In this document: piece by piece, positions 16,135 through 23,022 of the stretch
Position numbering within the stretch: position 1 is the stretch's first letter
How the letters are laid out: each line of letters begins with the position of its first letter
Assembly: GCA_964506465.1 (NCBI GenBank)
Contig: CAZDLM010000036.1
Span: 1-32,938, forward strand
Direction: 5' to 3'
Source: UBA6109 sp964506465
Lineage (GTDB): Bacteria > Desulfobacterota > Syntrophia > Syntrophales > UBA6109
DNA length: 32,938 nucleotides
Translations under genes and position numbers: made by a program
The notes under the pieces: generated by a model
Told to the model about the DNA's origin: nothing
The model's database searches: none
The model's input: the letters and a program-made list of their open reading frames with translations, nothing else

Positions 16135-16811
16135 TATCCCATCCTGTGGTGTTCGAAGCCGGGGATCAGAAGCCGGTCTTCGATGCGGTTCAGGAGAAAG
16201 CCGGCGGCGGACGTCAGCAGCAGATAGCACGCCCCCACCAGAAGGAAGATCTCCGTGTATTTGAAGGAATTGGAGGCCAGGATCTTTCCCTCTCCCGTGA
16301 GTTCGATGCAGGTGATCATGTAGGCCAGCGAGGAATACTTGATGAGGTAGATGAACTCGTTTCCGCAGCCGGGGAGCGCGAGGCGCATCGCCTGGGGGAG
16401 GACGACGGAGAAGACCATCTGGAGCTTGGAAAAGCCCAGCGACAGGGCCGCAAGCATCTGGCCCCGCCGGATGGAGAGCAGCGCCCCCCGGATATACTCG
16501 GAGTGGTAGGCGCCGTTGCACAGGGAGAAGCCGACCACGGCGGCGACGAACGGCGACAGATAGACGTTGAGATAGGGGAGCCCGAAGTACCAGATGAAGA
16601 GCTGCACCACCAGCGGGATCCCACGGAACAGCATCACGTAGAGGTCCGCCAGCGCCCGCAGCGGCCTGCTCCCGTAGACCCGCACCACGCCGACGAGGAT
16701 GCCGATGACCATGCCGCAGACCGCCGACGGCACGATGAGCTGCAGGCTCACGATCAGGCCGCGCCAGAGGGCCGGCGCCACTTCAGCCTGGATGTACAGC
16801 AGCTCCTCCAT
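16134..16811 (-). CDS. Amino-acid-type ABC transporter permease (HisM/GlnP family), second permease
   Basis: This 225-residue inner-membrane protein has five likely helices and the polar-amino-acid permease pattern: LWRGLIVSLQLIVPSAVCGM at the start, YVMLFRGIPLVVQLFIWYFG and the EAA-loop region RRGQMLAALSLGFSKLQMVF ... VVLPQAMRLALPGCGNEFI. It pairs with the other permease of the same length in this operon, giving a heterodimeric channel. The ATPase gene ends two bases before its ATG. The stop overlaps the oxidase start. Confidence 0.93.
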   Translation of the reverse strand: MEELLYIQAEVAPALWRGLIVSLQLIVPSAVCGMVIGILVGVVRVYGSRPLRALADLYVMLFRGIPLVVQLFIWYFGLPYLNVYLSPFVAAVVGFSLCNGAYHSEYIRGALLSIRRGQMLAALSLGFSKLQMVFSVVLPQAMRLALPGCGNEFIYLIKYSSLAYMITCIELTGEGKILASNSFKYTEIFLLVGACYLLLTSAAGFLLNRIEDRLLIPGFEHHRMG

Positions 16812-16813
16812 CG

Positions 16814-17578
16814 TCAGCGGGCCTCTCCGTACAGTTCAGTGATCTTGGCGCAAAACTCCCGCGTCCGCGCGCATTCGGCCCGCATCAGGATCTTTTCCGG
16901 CGGGCCCGTCTCGACGATCCGCCCGTCTTCCATGAAGACGATCTCGCTGGCGAATGAGCTGGCGAAGGAGAGCTGGTGCGTCGCCATGATCATCGTCATG
17001 CCGTTCCTTCCCAGGTCGCGGATCGCGGTCTGGACCTCGCCCACCAGCTCCGGATCGAGCGCGGAAGGGGGTTCGTCGAGAAGCATGACCTTCGGGTCCA
17101 TCGCCAGCGCCCGGGCGATCGACACACGCTGTTTCTGACCCCCGGAAAGCTGCGCGGGGTACTTGGCGGTGTGGTCCCGGAGGCCGACGCGCTCCAGTTC
17201 CAATTGGGCCCTTGCCTGCGCCGCCTCCCTGGACATGCCCTTGACCTTGACGAGGCCGATCATGACGTTTTCCATGGCGCTCAGGTGGTCGAAGAGATTG
17301 AAGTCCTGGAAGATCATGCCCACTTTCTGGCGATAGGCGTAGAGGTCCTTCTTGTGGGAGTGTTTCACCTCTTCCCCCTCGAGCCAGACGCGGCCTTCAT
17401 CAGGCTTCACGAGGAAATTGATGCACTGCAGAAGCGTGCTCTTGCCGGCGCCGGAGGGACCGATGAGGATCTTGAGGTCGCCCTTTCGGACGGACAGGGA
17501 GACGCCCCGGAGGACTTCCCGCTTCCCGTAGCGCTTGGAGACGTTTTCGATGCGGAGGATGGGTGTTTCTTCTTGCAT
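16814..17578 (-). CDS. Amino-acid-type ABC transporter ATP-binding protein (GlnQ/HisP family)
   Basis: The 254-residue ATPase has Walker A GPSGAGKST (about 39-47), Q-loop in GMIFQDFNLFDHLSAMENV, signature LSGGQKQRVSIARALAMDP and Walker B VMLLDEP. The switch His is in IMATHQLSF. Walker B continues PSALDPE where almost all relatives have TSALDPE; Pro at that place is unusual but is not a catalytic residue. It powers import of the ligand held by the binding protein. Its start lies two bases after the first permease stop, so it is tightly coupled. Confidence 0.95.
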   Translation of the reverse strand: MQEETPILRIENVSKRYGKREVLRGVSLSVRKGDLKILIGPSGAGKSTLLQCINFLVKPDEGRVWLEGEEVKHSHKKDLYAYRQKVGMIFQDFNLFDHLSAMENVMIGLVKVKGMSREAAQARAQLELERVGLRDHTAKYPAQLSGGQKQRVSIARALAMDPKVMLLDEPPSALDPELVGEVQTAIRDLGRNGMTMIMATHQLSFASSFASEIVFMEDGRIVETGPPEKILMRAECARTREFCAKITELYGEAR

Positions 17579-17580
17579 GA

Positions 17581-18258
17581 TCAGCCTCCGTGCACGGCAT
17601 AGCCGGGAATACGGGTCTTCTCTTCCAGCAGGCGGAGACCCTTGACGCCCAGGTAGGTCAGAACGAGAAACAGGATCCCCGCCGCCAGGTACAGCGGGAG
17701 CTGCTGGTAGGTCCTTGTCGCGACGAAATGGGCGCGGGCCATGATCTCCGCAACCCCCAGGGCATAGGTGACGGCCGAGTCCTTGAGGAGAATCGAGTAT
17801 TCATTCGACCAGCCGGGAATCGACAGCCGCAGGGCCTGCGGCAGGATGACGTTTGTGAGCGCCTGGCGGTCGCTCATCCCCAGCGCGCGGGCGGCCTTGA
17901 ACTGCCCCTCCGGCAGCGAGAGAATGGCGCCCCGGAAGATCTGCGACTGATAGGCCGAGCTGATGAGCCCCAGGACGGCAATCGCCACGACGAATGCCGA
18001 CAGGTTGATGTCGAGCAGCGCGCAGAGTCCGAAATAGAAAAGGAAGAGAAGAACCAGAAGGGGGATGCCGCGGAAGAACCACACGTAGACTGAAACGGCC
18101 CGCTTCAGCGCCGGGCTTCCGTAGACCTGGCCCACCGCCAGCGGGACGCCGAGCAGAAAACCGAAGCCCATGGCGCCCAGGACGACGACGATCGTGACGA
18201 AAGAGCCCTCCAGCAGGTAGGGCAGGGCGTCGATGACGGCGGTCAGACTTTCCGGCAT
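17581..18258 (-). CDS. Amino-acid-type ABC transporter permease (HisM/GlnP family), first permease
   Basis: This 225-residue membrane protein matches the second permease in length and layout: ALPYLLEGSFVTIVVVLGAM at the N-terminus, YVWFFRGIPLLVLLFLFYFG, and the EAA loop LPEGQFKAARALGMSDRQAL followed by VILPQALRLSIPGWSNEYS. The start 18258 (MPESLTAVID) gives the family's usual N-terminus; a longer frame up to 18342 would begin in the terminator-like hairpin. It follows the binding-protein gene after 109 bases that contain that hairpin. Confidence 0.93.
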   Translation of the reverse strand: MPESLTAVIDALPYLLEGSFVTIVVVLGAMGFGFLLGVPLAVGQVYGSPALKRAVSVYVWFFRGIPLLVLLFLFYFGLCALLDINLSAFVVAIAVLGLISSAYQSQIFRGAILSLPEGQFKAARALGMSDRQALTNVILPQALRLSIPGWSNEYSILLKDSAVTYALGVAEIMARAHFVATRTYQQLPLYLAAGILFLVLTYLGVKGLRLLEEKTRIPGYAVHGG

Positions 18259-18302
18259 AGAAAAAGCACTCTCCGGGTGTCGGCAGGGGACTCGTCCTCG
18301 GC

Positions 18303-18342
18303 AAAAAAATGGAAGGCGCCGTGCCGTGACGGGGCCTTCCAT
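18303..18342 (-). terminator. Intra-operon terminator/attenuator after the binding-protein gene
   Basis: On the minus strand ATGGAAGGC (18334-18342) and GCCTTCCAT (18309-18317) form a 9-bp stem. A further 4-bp inner stem follows after one mismatch, with a six-base loop, then seven T (18303-18309). It begins 25 bases after the binding-protein stop and precedes the permease gene. Partial termination here would give the usual excess of binding protein over membrane parts. Confidence 0.8.
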
Positions 18343-18367
18343 CCGTACGGAAAAGCATCCATGGAGC

Positions 18368-19126
18368 CTATTTGGCTTCGAGATATTTCTTCTTCAGCTC
18401 GCCCCAGTAGGGGGTCGCCATCAGTTTCTTCAGGCCCTCGTTGATCTTGCCGAGCAGCTCCTTGTCTTCCTGGCGCACGGCGTAACCGAACTGTTCGTCC
18501 GCCATCCCGAAGCCGCCGATGATCTTGACGGGCTTCTTCTTCGTAGCGTCCATCGCGGGGGCGTCATCCATGGCCGCCGCAACGATCCGTCCGTTCAGCA
18601 CGTCCTCGACCGCCAGCGGCGCGGAATCGTACTGAACGAGAGAAAATTTCTTCCCGGCCTTCTTGATCAGGTTCTCGTCCATCCACTTCGCTTCGGATGT
18701 GCCGCGCTGGACGCCGATCTTGTTGCCGCCGGAAAGCGCCTTTTCGGGGGTGATCTTCGCATCCTTCTTGGCCACCAGGACCTGTTTGATCGTCCAATAG
18801 GGGATGGAGTAGGCGACCTGTTTCCTGCGTTCGTCGGTGATGCTCAGGCCCGAGGCGATGATGTCGATCTTCTTGGCCTTGAGGCTGGGAACGATGCCGT
18901 CCCAGTCCATCGGCTGATGCTTGACTTTGAAGCCCATTTCCTTGGCGATCCAATCCAGGGCCTTCACATCGAAACCGTCCGGGGCGCCTGTCTTGTCCAC
19001 GTAGGCGAAGGGGGGGAAGTTGGCGTCGATGCCGTTGATGAGAACCTTTTCCTGGGCAAGACCCGACGAAGCGGCGATCAGGAGGACCGACAGCGCAACC
19101 CCTAAGACGAATAACCGTTTCTTCAT
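18368..19126 (-). CDS. Periplasmic amino-acid-type solute-binding protein of the ABC transporter
   Basis: The 252-residue product has a signal peptide (MKKRLFVLGVALSVLLIAAS, cleaved near GLAQ) and a family 3 binding-protein fold. Landmarks are DANFPPFAYVDKTGAPDGFD, GIVPSLKAKKIDIIASGLSI, TDERRKQVAYSIPYW, IGVQRGTSEAKWM and the C-terminal ATPYWGELKKKYL. The Arg in TDERRKQ is the residue that usually holds an alpha-carboxylate. This fits an amino acid or similar carboxylate ligand. It opens a five-gene leftward operon with a strong promoter upstream. Confidence 0.94.
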   Translation of the reverse strand: MKKRLFVLGVALSVLLIAASSGLAQEKVLINGIDANFPPFAYVDKTGAPDGFDVKALDWIAKEMGFKVKHQPMDWDGIVPSLKAKKIDIIASGLSITDERRKQVAYSIPYWTIKQVLVAKKDAKITPEKALSGGNKIGVQRGTSEAKWMDENLIKKAGKKFSLVQYDSAPLAVEDVLNGRIVAAAMDDAPAMDATKKKPVKIIGGFGMADEQFGYAVRQEDKELLGKINEGLKKLMATPYWGELKKKYLEAK

Positions 19127-19155
19127 ACCGAAAATCTCCTTTCCTGTCCTGATGA

Positions 19156-19231
19156 CTGCAAAATGCGATTCGCTGCGGCGACCGTCCCCGCCGGCAGGAG
19201 AATGCCCGTCCCCGCCACGCAGCTTTTGCAG
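19156..19231 (-). promoter_or_regulatory. Structured 5' leader of the ABC transporter operon
   Basis: In the minus-strand transcript CTGCAAAA (19224-19231) can pair with TTTTGCAG (19156-19163), and the adjacent GCTGCG (19218-19223) with CGCAGC (19172-19177). An 8-base bulge lies on one side. Inside are two 11-base direct repeats of GGCGGGGACGG (minus strand; 19206-19216 and 19182-19192) around a GGCA/TGCC mini-hairpin (19193-19206). The structure sits between the predicted transcription start and the ribosome site. It does not match a riboswitch class I recognise. Confidence 0.5.
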
Positions 19232-19257
19232 GCGCGCTGGGACTTTTGAGGTTGCCC

Positions 19258-19286
19258 AACATAATCAAATTCGCCGCCCCTGTCAA
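19258..19286 (-). promoter_or_regulatory. Predicted sigma70 promoter of the binding-protein/ABC/oxidase operon
   Basis: On the minus strand TTGACA (19281-19286) is followed after 17 bases by TATGTT (19258-19263). The -35 is perfect and the -10 matches 4 of 6. Initiation near 19251 gives a leader of about 125 bases. Confidence 0.7.
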
Positions 19287-19314
19287 GAAGCCGCCTGTTC
19301 CCGCGAAAGGTCTT

Positions 19315-19617
19315 GATCGCAGCCGGGCAGCAAGGGCGACTGAACTGTATCGGTCGCGGTGCAAGGATGTCAGCCTGGTGATCCTGGATATGATCATGCC
19401 GGGCATGAGCGGCGGCGAGGCCTTCGATCGGCTCCGGCTCATCTGCCCGGACGCCAAGGTCCTCCTGGCCAGCGGCTACAGCGTCAACGGGCAGGCGCGG
19501 GAAATCATGGAACGCGGCTGTCTCGGCTTCATTCAGAAGCCCTTTTCCGTTCGGGAGCTTTCGCTCAAAGTCCGGGACGCACTCGCGGACAGAGAAACGG
19601 GGCGGGCCGCACCATGA
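19315..19617 (+). pseudogene. C-terminal fragment of a response-regulator receiver domain
   Basis: From about 19320 the frame reads ATELYRSRCKDVSLVILDMI, then MPGMSGGEAF, KVLLASGYS and FIQKPFSVRELSLKVRDAL, ending at TGA 19617. It keeps the phospho-acceptor Asp region, the Ser/Thr switch and the KP motif. It lacks the first strand, the acidic pair and the first helix; upstream sequence in this frame is the ABC promoter and not receiver-like. An in-frame ATG at 19246 exists but gives no fold start. It looks like the tail of a lost hybrid kinase or regulator, cut near 19310-19330. Confidence 0.65.
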
Positions 19618-19909
19618 TCGCTGATGCCCTGCCTTAAGGCTTGCCGGAAGCGCAGGCGGTCCCGTCGATGTCGCCTCCCGGAGGCTCAGGATCCTCCCCT
19701 GCAAAAGATCTTTCTTTCTCGCTCTACTTTTGTTAAGGAAGTGCAGCCCATTCTTCTTCCCGTCACGGAACGAGAAACAACCCATGAAGGAGTGTTGACC
19801 CGGGTTTCGGGAGCTTCGGCCAATCCTGCTGTAGCACCGGCTTTGTGCGGTAGTGACCGCAAAACGAACCGTCGGGACTGGCGTGGATGGCGGGTCCGGG
19901 AGGACGGCC
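19618..19909. other. Intergenic stretch without a supported gene
   Basis: The 292 bases between the receiver fragment and the next receiver gene carry no coding frame with recognisable protein. A 9-base ribosome-site region (GGGAGGACG) precedes ATG 19910. No clear promoter, terminator or known RNA was found. It may contain further decayed remains of the truncated signalling gene. Confidence 0.5.
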
Positions 19910-20536
19910 ATGAATTCCGAAGAATGCAAAACCTGCAGCATCCTGATCATCGACAATGTTTCCCCCGACCTCCATGTCCTCGGACCCCTGCTAGGCCGGG
20001 AAGGATATACGCTGTCCTTTGCGATGAGCGGCGAGCAGGCTCTGGAGATGGCGGCTGCGGAGTCGTATGATCTCATCCTGCTGGATTTCCGGCTGCCGGG
20101 GATGGACAGTTGTGAAGTCTGCCGATGCCTCAAGAACGATCCCCGGACCGCAGGCATCCCCGTGATCTTCCTGGCGGCGAAAAGCGAAACCAACGAAGTC
20201 CTGGCCGGTTTCCATCAGGGGGCGGTGGATTACATCATCAAGCCCTTCCATATTGGAGAGCTCCTGGCGCGCGTCCGGACCTATCTGGAACTGAAGAAAT
20301 CGCGCGACGCCCTCGACAGCCGAAACCGTGAGCTGGAAAAAGCCCTTCTGGAAGTCCGGACGTTGCGGGGAATTCTCCCCATCTGTTCGAGTTGCAAACG
20401 GATCCGCAAGACTTCCGAGGAAGGAGCCGATACCTGGGTCAGCCTTTCGAATTACCTCTCGGAGAACACGGAAGCCGATCTGACCCACACCATCTGCCCG
20501 ATCTGCGCGAAGAAACTTTATCCGCAGCTGTTCTGA
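19910..20536 (+). CDS. Receiver-domain response regulator with Cys-rich C-terminal tail
   Basis: The 208-residue protein has an N-terminal receiver (about 8-125) with phospho-acceptor Asp 59 in LILLDFRLPGMD and the KP motif in YIIKPF. The acidic pair is IDN rather than the usual DD. A coiled coil (about 128-153, LDSRNRELEKALLEVRTL) leads to a tail with Cys 159 and 162 (CSSCKRIR) and Cys 196 and 199 (CPICAKKLYP). Such tails are frequent on deltaproteobacterial receivers and histidine kinases and look like a metal (zinc) or redox site. Its function is not established. The start at 19910 follows GGGAGG. No kinase gene is adjacent. Confidence 0.88.
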   Translation: MNSEECKTCSILIIDNVSPDLHVLGPLLGREGYTLSFAMSGEQALEMAAAESYDLILLDFRLPGMDSCEVCRCLKNDPRTAGIPVIFLAAKSETNEVLAGFHQGAVDYIIKPFHIGELLARVRTYLELKKSRDALDSRNRELEKALLEVRTLRGILPICSSCKRIRKTSEEGADTWVSLSNYLSENTEADLTHTICPICAKKLYPQLF

Positions 20537-20552
20537 CTGCAAACCCCAGACT

Positions 20553-22007
20553 ATGTCCGCAAAACCGCTGATCCATCTGCAAAACATCGCCGTCCGCATC
20601 CGGAGCAGGCGCCTCCTTCAGGATACGTCCTGGGAAATCCGGGACGGCCAGCAGTGGGCCGTGATCGGTCCGAACGGGGCGGGGAAGTCCTCCCTGGTCG
20701 GAGTCCTTACCGGTGACGTTCCCTGCGTGCAGGGCCGCGTCGTCCGACGCGGCGGCGGAAACGGGGGTCCGCAGGGGGATGTCGCCGCCGTTTCCCTGGA
20801 ACTTCAGGACCGTTTCCTCTTCCGCGAGGAGCTGCTCGATGACGCCCGCGCCTTTTCGGGAAAAGAAGGGCGGTGCCCTACGGTGCGGGAAACGATCGTC
20901 GATGGTTTGGGAGATCCGGCGCCCGGCCGCATGGCGGAGATTGCGGAAATCCTGGGACTGACGGAACTGCTGGAGCGCGAGGTCCGTTTTCTTTCCACGG
21001 GGGAAATGCGGAAAGTCCTGATCGCCAAGGCTCTGCTGGGCTCTCCGGGACTGCTCGTGCTGGACGAGCCTTTCGCCGGACTGGACGAAGCCGCCAGACA
21101 GGATGCGGCGAAAGGCATCGACCGCCTGATGTCGTCGGGGGCGCAGATCGTTCTGGTGGCGAACCGCCTGGAGGAACTTTCCCCCGGCATCACCCATGTG
21201 CTGTGCGTCAAGGACGGCAGGGTGGTACGTCAGGGACCCCGGAGTGAAGTCCTCACACCCGGGCTCCTCGCGGAGCTCTACGGCCGCGAAGACGAGGATG
21301 AGGCGCCGAAGGGGCGGCAAGAGACCGCTGCTTTCGGCGGCGAAATTCCGGAGACGCTCGTCGAGATCGTCGATGCGTCGGTGCGCTTCGGCGAGATCGT
21401 CGTATTCGACGGCTTCTCCTGGGTCATGAAACGCGGCGAACACTGGGCCGTCGTGGGACCGAACGGGAGCGGAAAGTCGACGTTGCTGCATCTCATCACC
21501 GGAGATAACCTCCAGGGGTATGCCAACGACGTGTATCTGTTCGGGCGCCGCAAGGGGTCCGGGGAGAGCCTCTGGGAGATCCGGGAGAAGATCGGGTTTG
21601 TTTCGCCGAAGCTGCAGAGCCTCTACCGGAAGGGATTTTCCGTTCGTGACGTGGTGGCATCCGGGCTGTTCGACTCCGTGGGACTCTACCGGCTCCTGTC
21701 GGCGGAAGGGCGTGATCTCGTCGCGCAGGCAGTCGCCGGGCTGGGGATCGAGCCGCTGGCGGACGCGCCTTTCGATCACTTGTCCTATGGCGAGAGGCGC
21801 ATGGTCCTCATCGCTCGCGCGATCGTCAAGTCCCCGCTGCTCCTTATTCTGGACGAGCCCTGCAGCGGACTGGACCGGGCAAACCGGCGCCGGGTTCTGG
21901 AACGAATCGAGGCGATCGGCTGCGGAGGGCGGACTCAGCTTCTTTTCGTCACACACCACCCTGAGGATCTCCCCCGCTGCATCAACCGGGTCCTGCGGCT
22001 GGGATGA
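20553..22007 (+). CDS. Double ABC ATPase, ModF/PhrA-like
   Basis: The 484-residue protein contains two ABC ATPase modules and no membrane part. The first has Walker A GPNGAGKSS (39-47), signature-like LSTGEMRKVLIAKAL and Walker B LLVLDEPFAGLD. The second has GPNGSGKST (about 302-310), LSYGERRMVLIARAI and LLILDEPCSGLD. The layout matches ModF (also called photorepair protein PhrA), encoded near molybdate genes in E. coli and of uncertain role. No mod genes are present here, so neither molybdate nor any transport role can be claimed. The gene begins 17 bases after the receiver gene, which suggests co-transcription. Confidence 0.88.
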   Translation: MSAKPLIHLQNIAVRIRSRRLLQDTSWEIRDGQQWAVIGPNGAGKSSLVGVLTGDVPCVQGRVVRRGGGNGGPQGDVAAVSLELQDRFLFREELLDDARAFSGKEGRCPTVRETIVDGLGDPAPGRMAEIAEILGLTELLEREVRFLSTGEMRKVLIAKALLGSPGLLVLDEPFAGLDEAARQDAAKGIDRLMSSGAQIVLVANRLEELSPGITHVLCVKDGRVVRQGPRSEVLTPGLLAELYGREDEDEAPKGRQETAAFGGEIPETLVEIVDASVRFGEIVVFDGFSWVMKRGEHWAVVGPNGSGKSTLLHLITGDNLQGYANDVYLFGRRKGSGESLWEIREKIGFVSPKLQSLYRKGFSVRDVVASGLFDSVGLYRLLSAEGRDLVAQAVAGLGIEPLADAPFDHLSYGERRMVLIARAIVKSPLLLILDEPCSGLDRANRRRVLERIEAIGCGGRTQLLFVTHHPEDLPRCINRVLRLG

Positions 22008-22073
22008 GCGCCTCCGCTCCGGCGTGAGAATCGCGGTGCGGACTTCCAGCCGCCGTCTACAGACGCGCGGTTG

Positions 22074-22904
22074 TCACCGGATGTCCCGCCCTGTCCGCGT
22101 CCTGTCCTCCGACCGCAGGATATACAGGGGACGGCCCTTGAAACGGGAACCCTCGATGCACTGAAAATGGCGGCTGTCATAGCTGCGATCACGATTGTCG
22201 CCCATCACGAAAAAACAGGCGGGAGGAATCGTCAACGGACCCAGATTGTCGCGCTGGCTGACGGCGGCCGGCAGCGAGAAACCGTCCTCATGGCGGACGT
22301 AGGGTTCATTCAAGCGGGTTCCGTTGAGGAAGACCGTCTTGTTCCGGATCTCGATCCGATCGCCCGGAAGGGCGATGACGCGTTTCAGATAATCCTCCGC
22401 GGGACCTCCCGGGAAGGCGAGGATGACCAGTTCTCCCCGCCGGGGCCGATTTTGCGGCCCGAAGGCGCGCATCACGACCGTCTCATTTTCCGCCAGCGTC
22501 GGAAACATGGAGAGGCCATCGATGCGATAGGCCCGGTAGGACAAAGGGTTCGTGAAGATCCCCGTGGAAGGCAGAAAATCGGGTGAAAGCTGGAGGGCAA
22601 AGATGGCGGCATAGACGTACCACCGCTGGTACCGGCGCAGCCGGCAGGGGAGGGGATAGCGGGTGTCCCAGAGAGCGTCGGCGGCGGCGGACAGGTAGAT
22701 CGTTCCCGTGACGAGCAGTTCGGCCATGGCGCCCGCGAATGTGGAGATTAGGTCGGTAAGTCCCGAGGCGATGAAGAAGGCCGTCCAGCACAAATTGACA
22801 GCGATCGCCTTGGCGGGGCGACCGTTGTAAAGCTGCCCGAGCCCGATTCCCGCCAACGACAGGAGCAGGGCGGCAACCGGCCGTCTTTTCTTCCAGAGCG
22901 CCAT
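22074..22904 (-). CDS. lepB: Signal peptidase I with an extra N-terminal membrane region
   Basis: The 276-residue protein contains the S26 peptidase core in its second half. The catalytic Ser is 132 (GLSMFPTL), the general-base Lys 174 (DYLKRVIALPGD), and box E is MGDNRDRSYDSR. It removes signal peptides on the outer face of the inner membrane. The first 110 residues are unusual: SLAGIGLGQLYNGRPAKAIA followed by hydrophobic segments (about 33-75) and another at 95-108, resembling small membrane domains with a GLGQLYNG motif. The start 22904 (MALWKKRR) was chosen because a basic N-terminus precedes the first helix, although the ribosome site is weak. A TTG start at 22961 is possible. Confidence 0.88.
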   Translation of the reverse strand: MALWKKRRPVAALLLSLAGIGLGQLYNGRPAKAIAVNLCWTAFFIASGLTDLISTFAGAMAELLVTGTIYLSAAADALWDTRYPLPCRLRRYQRWYVYAAIFALQLSPDFLPSTGIFTNPLSYRAYRIDGLSMFPTLAENETVVMRAFGPQNRPRRGELVILAFPGGPAEDYLKRVIALPGDRIEIRNKTVFLNGTRLNEPYVRHEDGFSLPAAVSQRDNLGPLTIPPACFFVMGDNRDRSYDSRHFQCIEGSRFKGRPLYILRSEDRTRTGRDIR

Positions 22905-23022
22905 CAAGGTCTTTTCCCGAACAACACCTGCCTGTCTGCTGCATATCACAAGAAGCGACAAGACCCTACAGGAGATTCAGAGGAGAGAATTGGAGACGGG
23001 AGGGTTTCCGGGCCCCGGTCTT

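Noticed and set aside
19795..19870. A minus-strand stretch with CAAAGCC and a GCCGAAGC ending resembles the 3' half of a cyclic-di-GMP-I (GEMM) riboswitch.
   Set aside because: The 5' half (CAGGGCAAACC-type motif) and the GGGACGCAAAGC core are missing, the pairing is weak and no leftward gene follows it.
20553..22007. Molybdate transport role for the double ABC ATPase.
   Set aside because: The similarity to ModF is in architecture and motifs only; no modABC or molybdenum genes are in the window.
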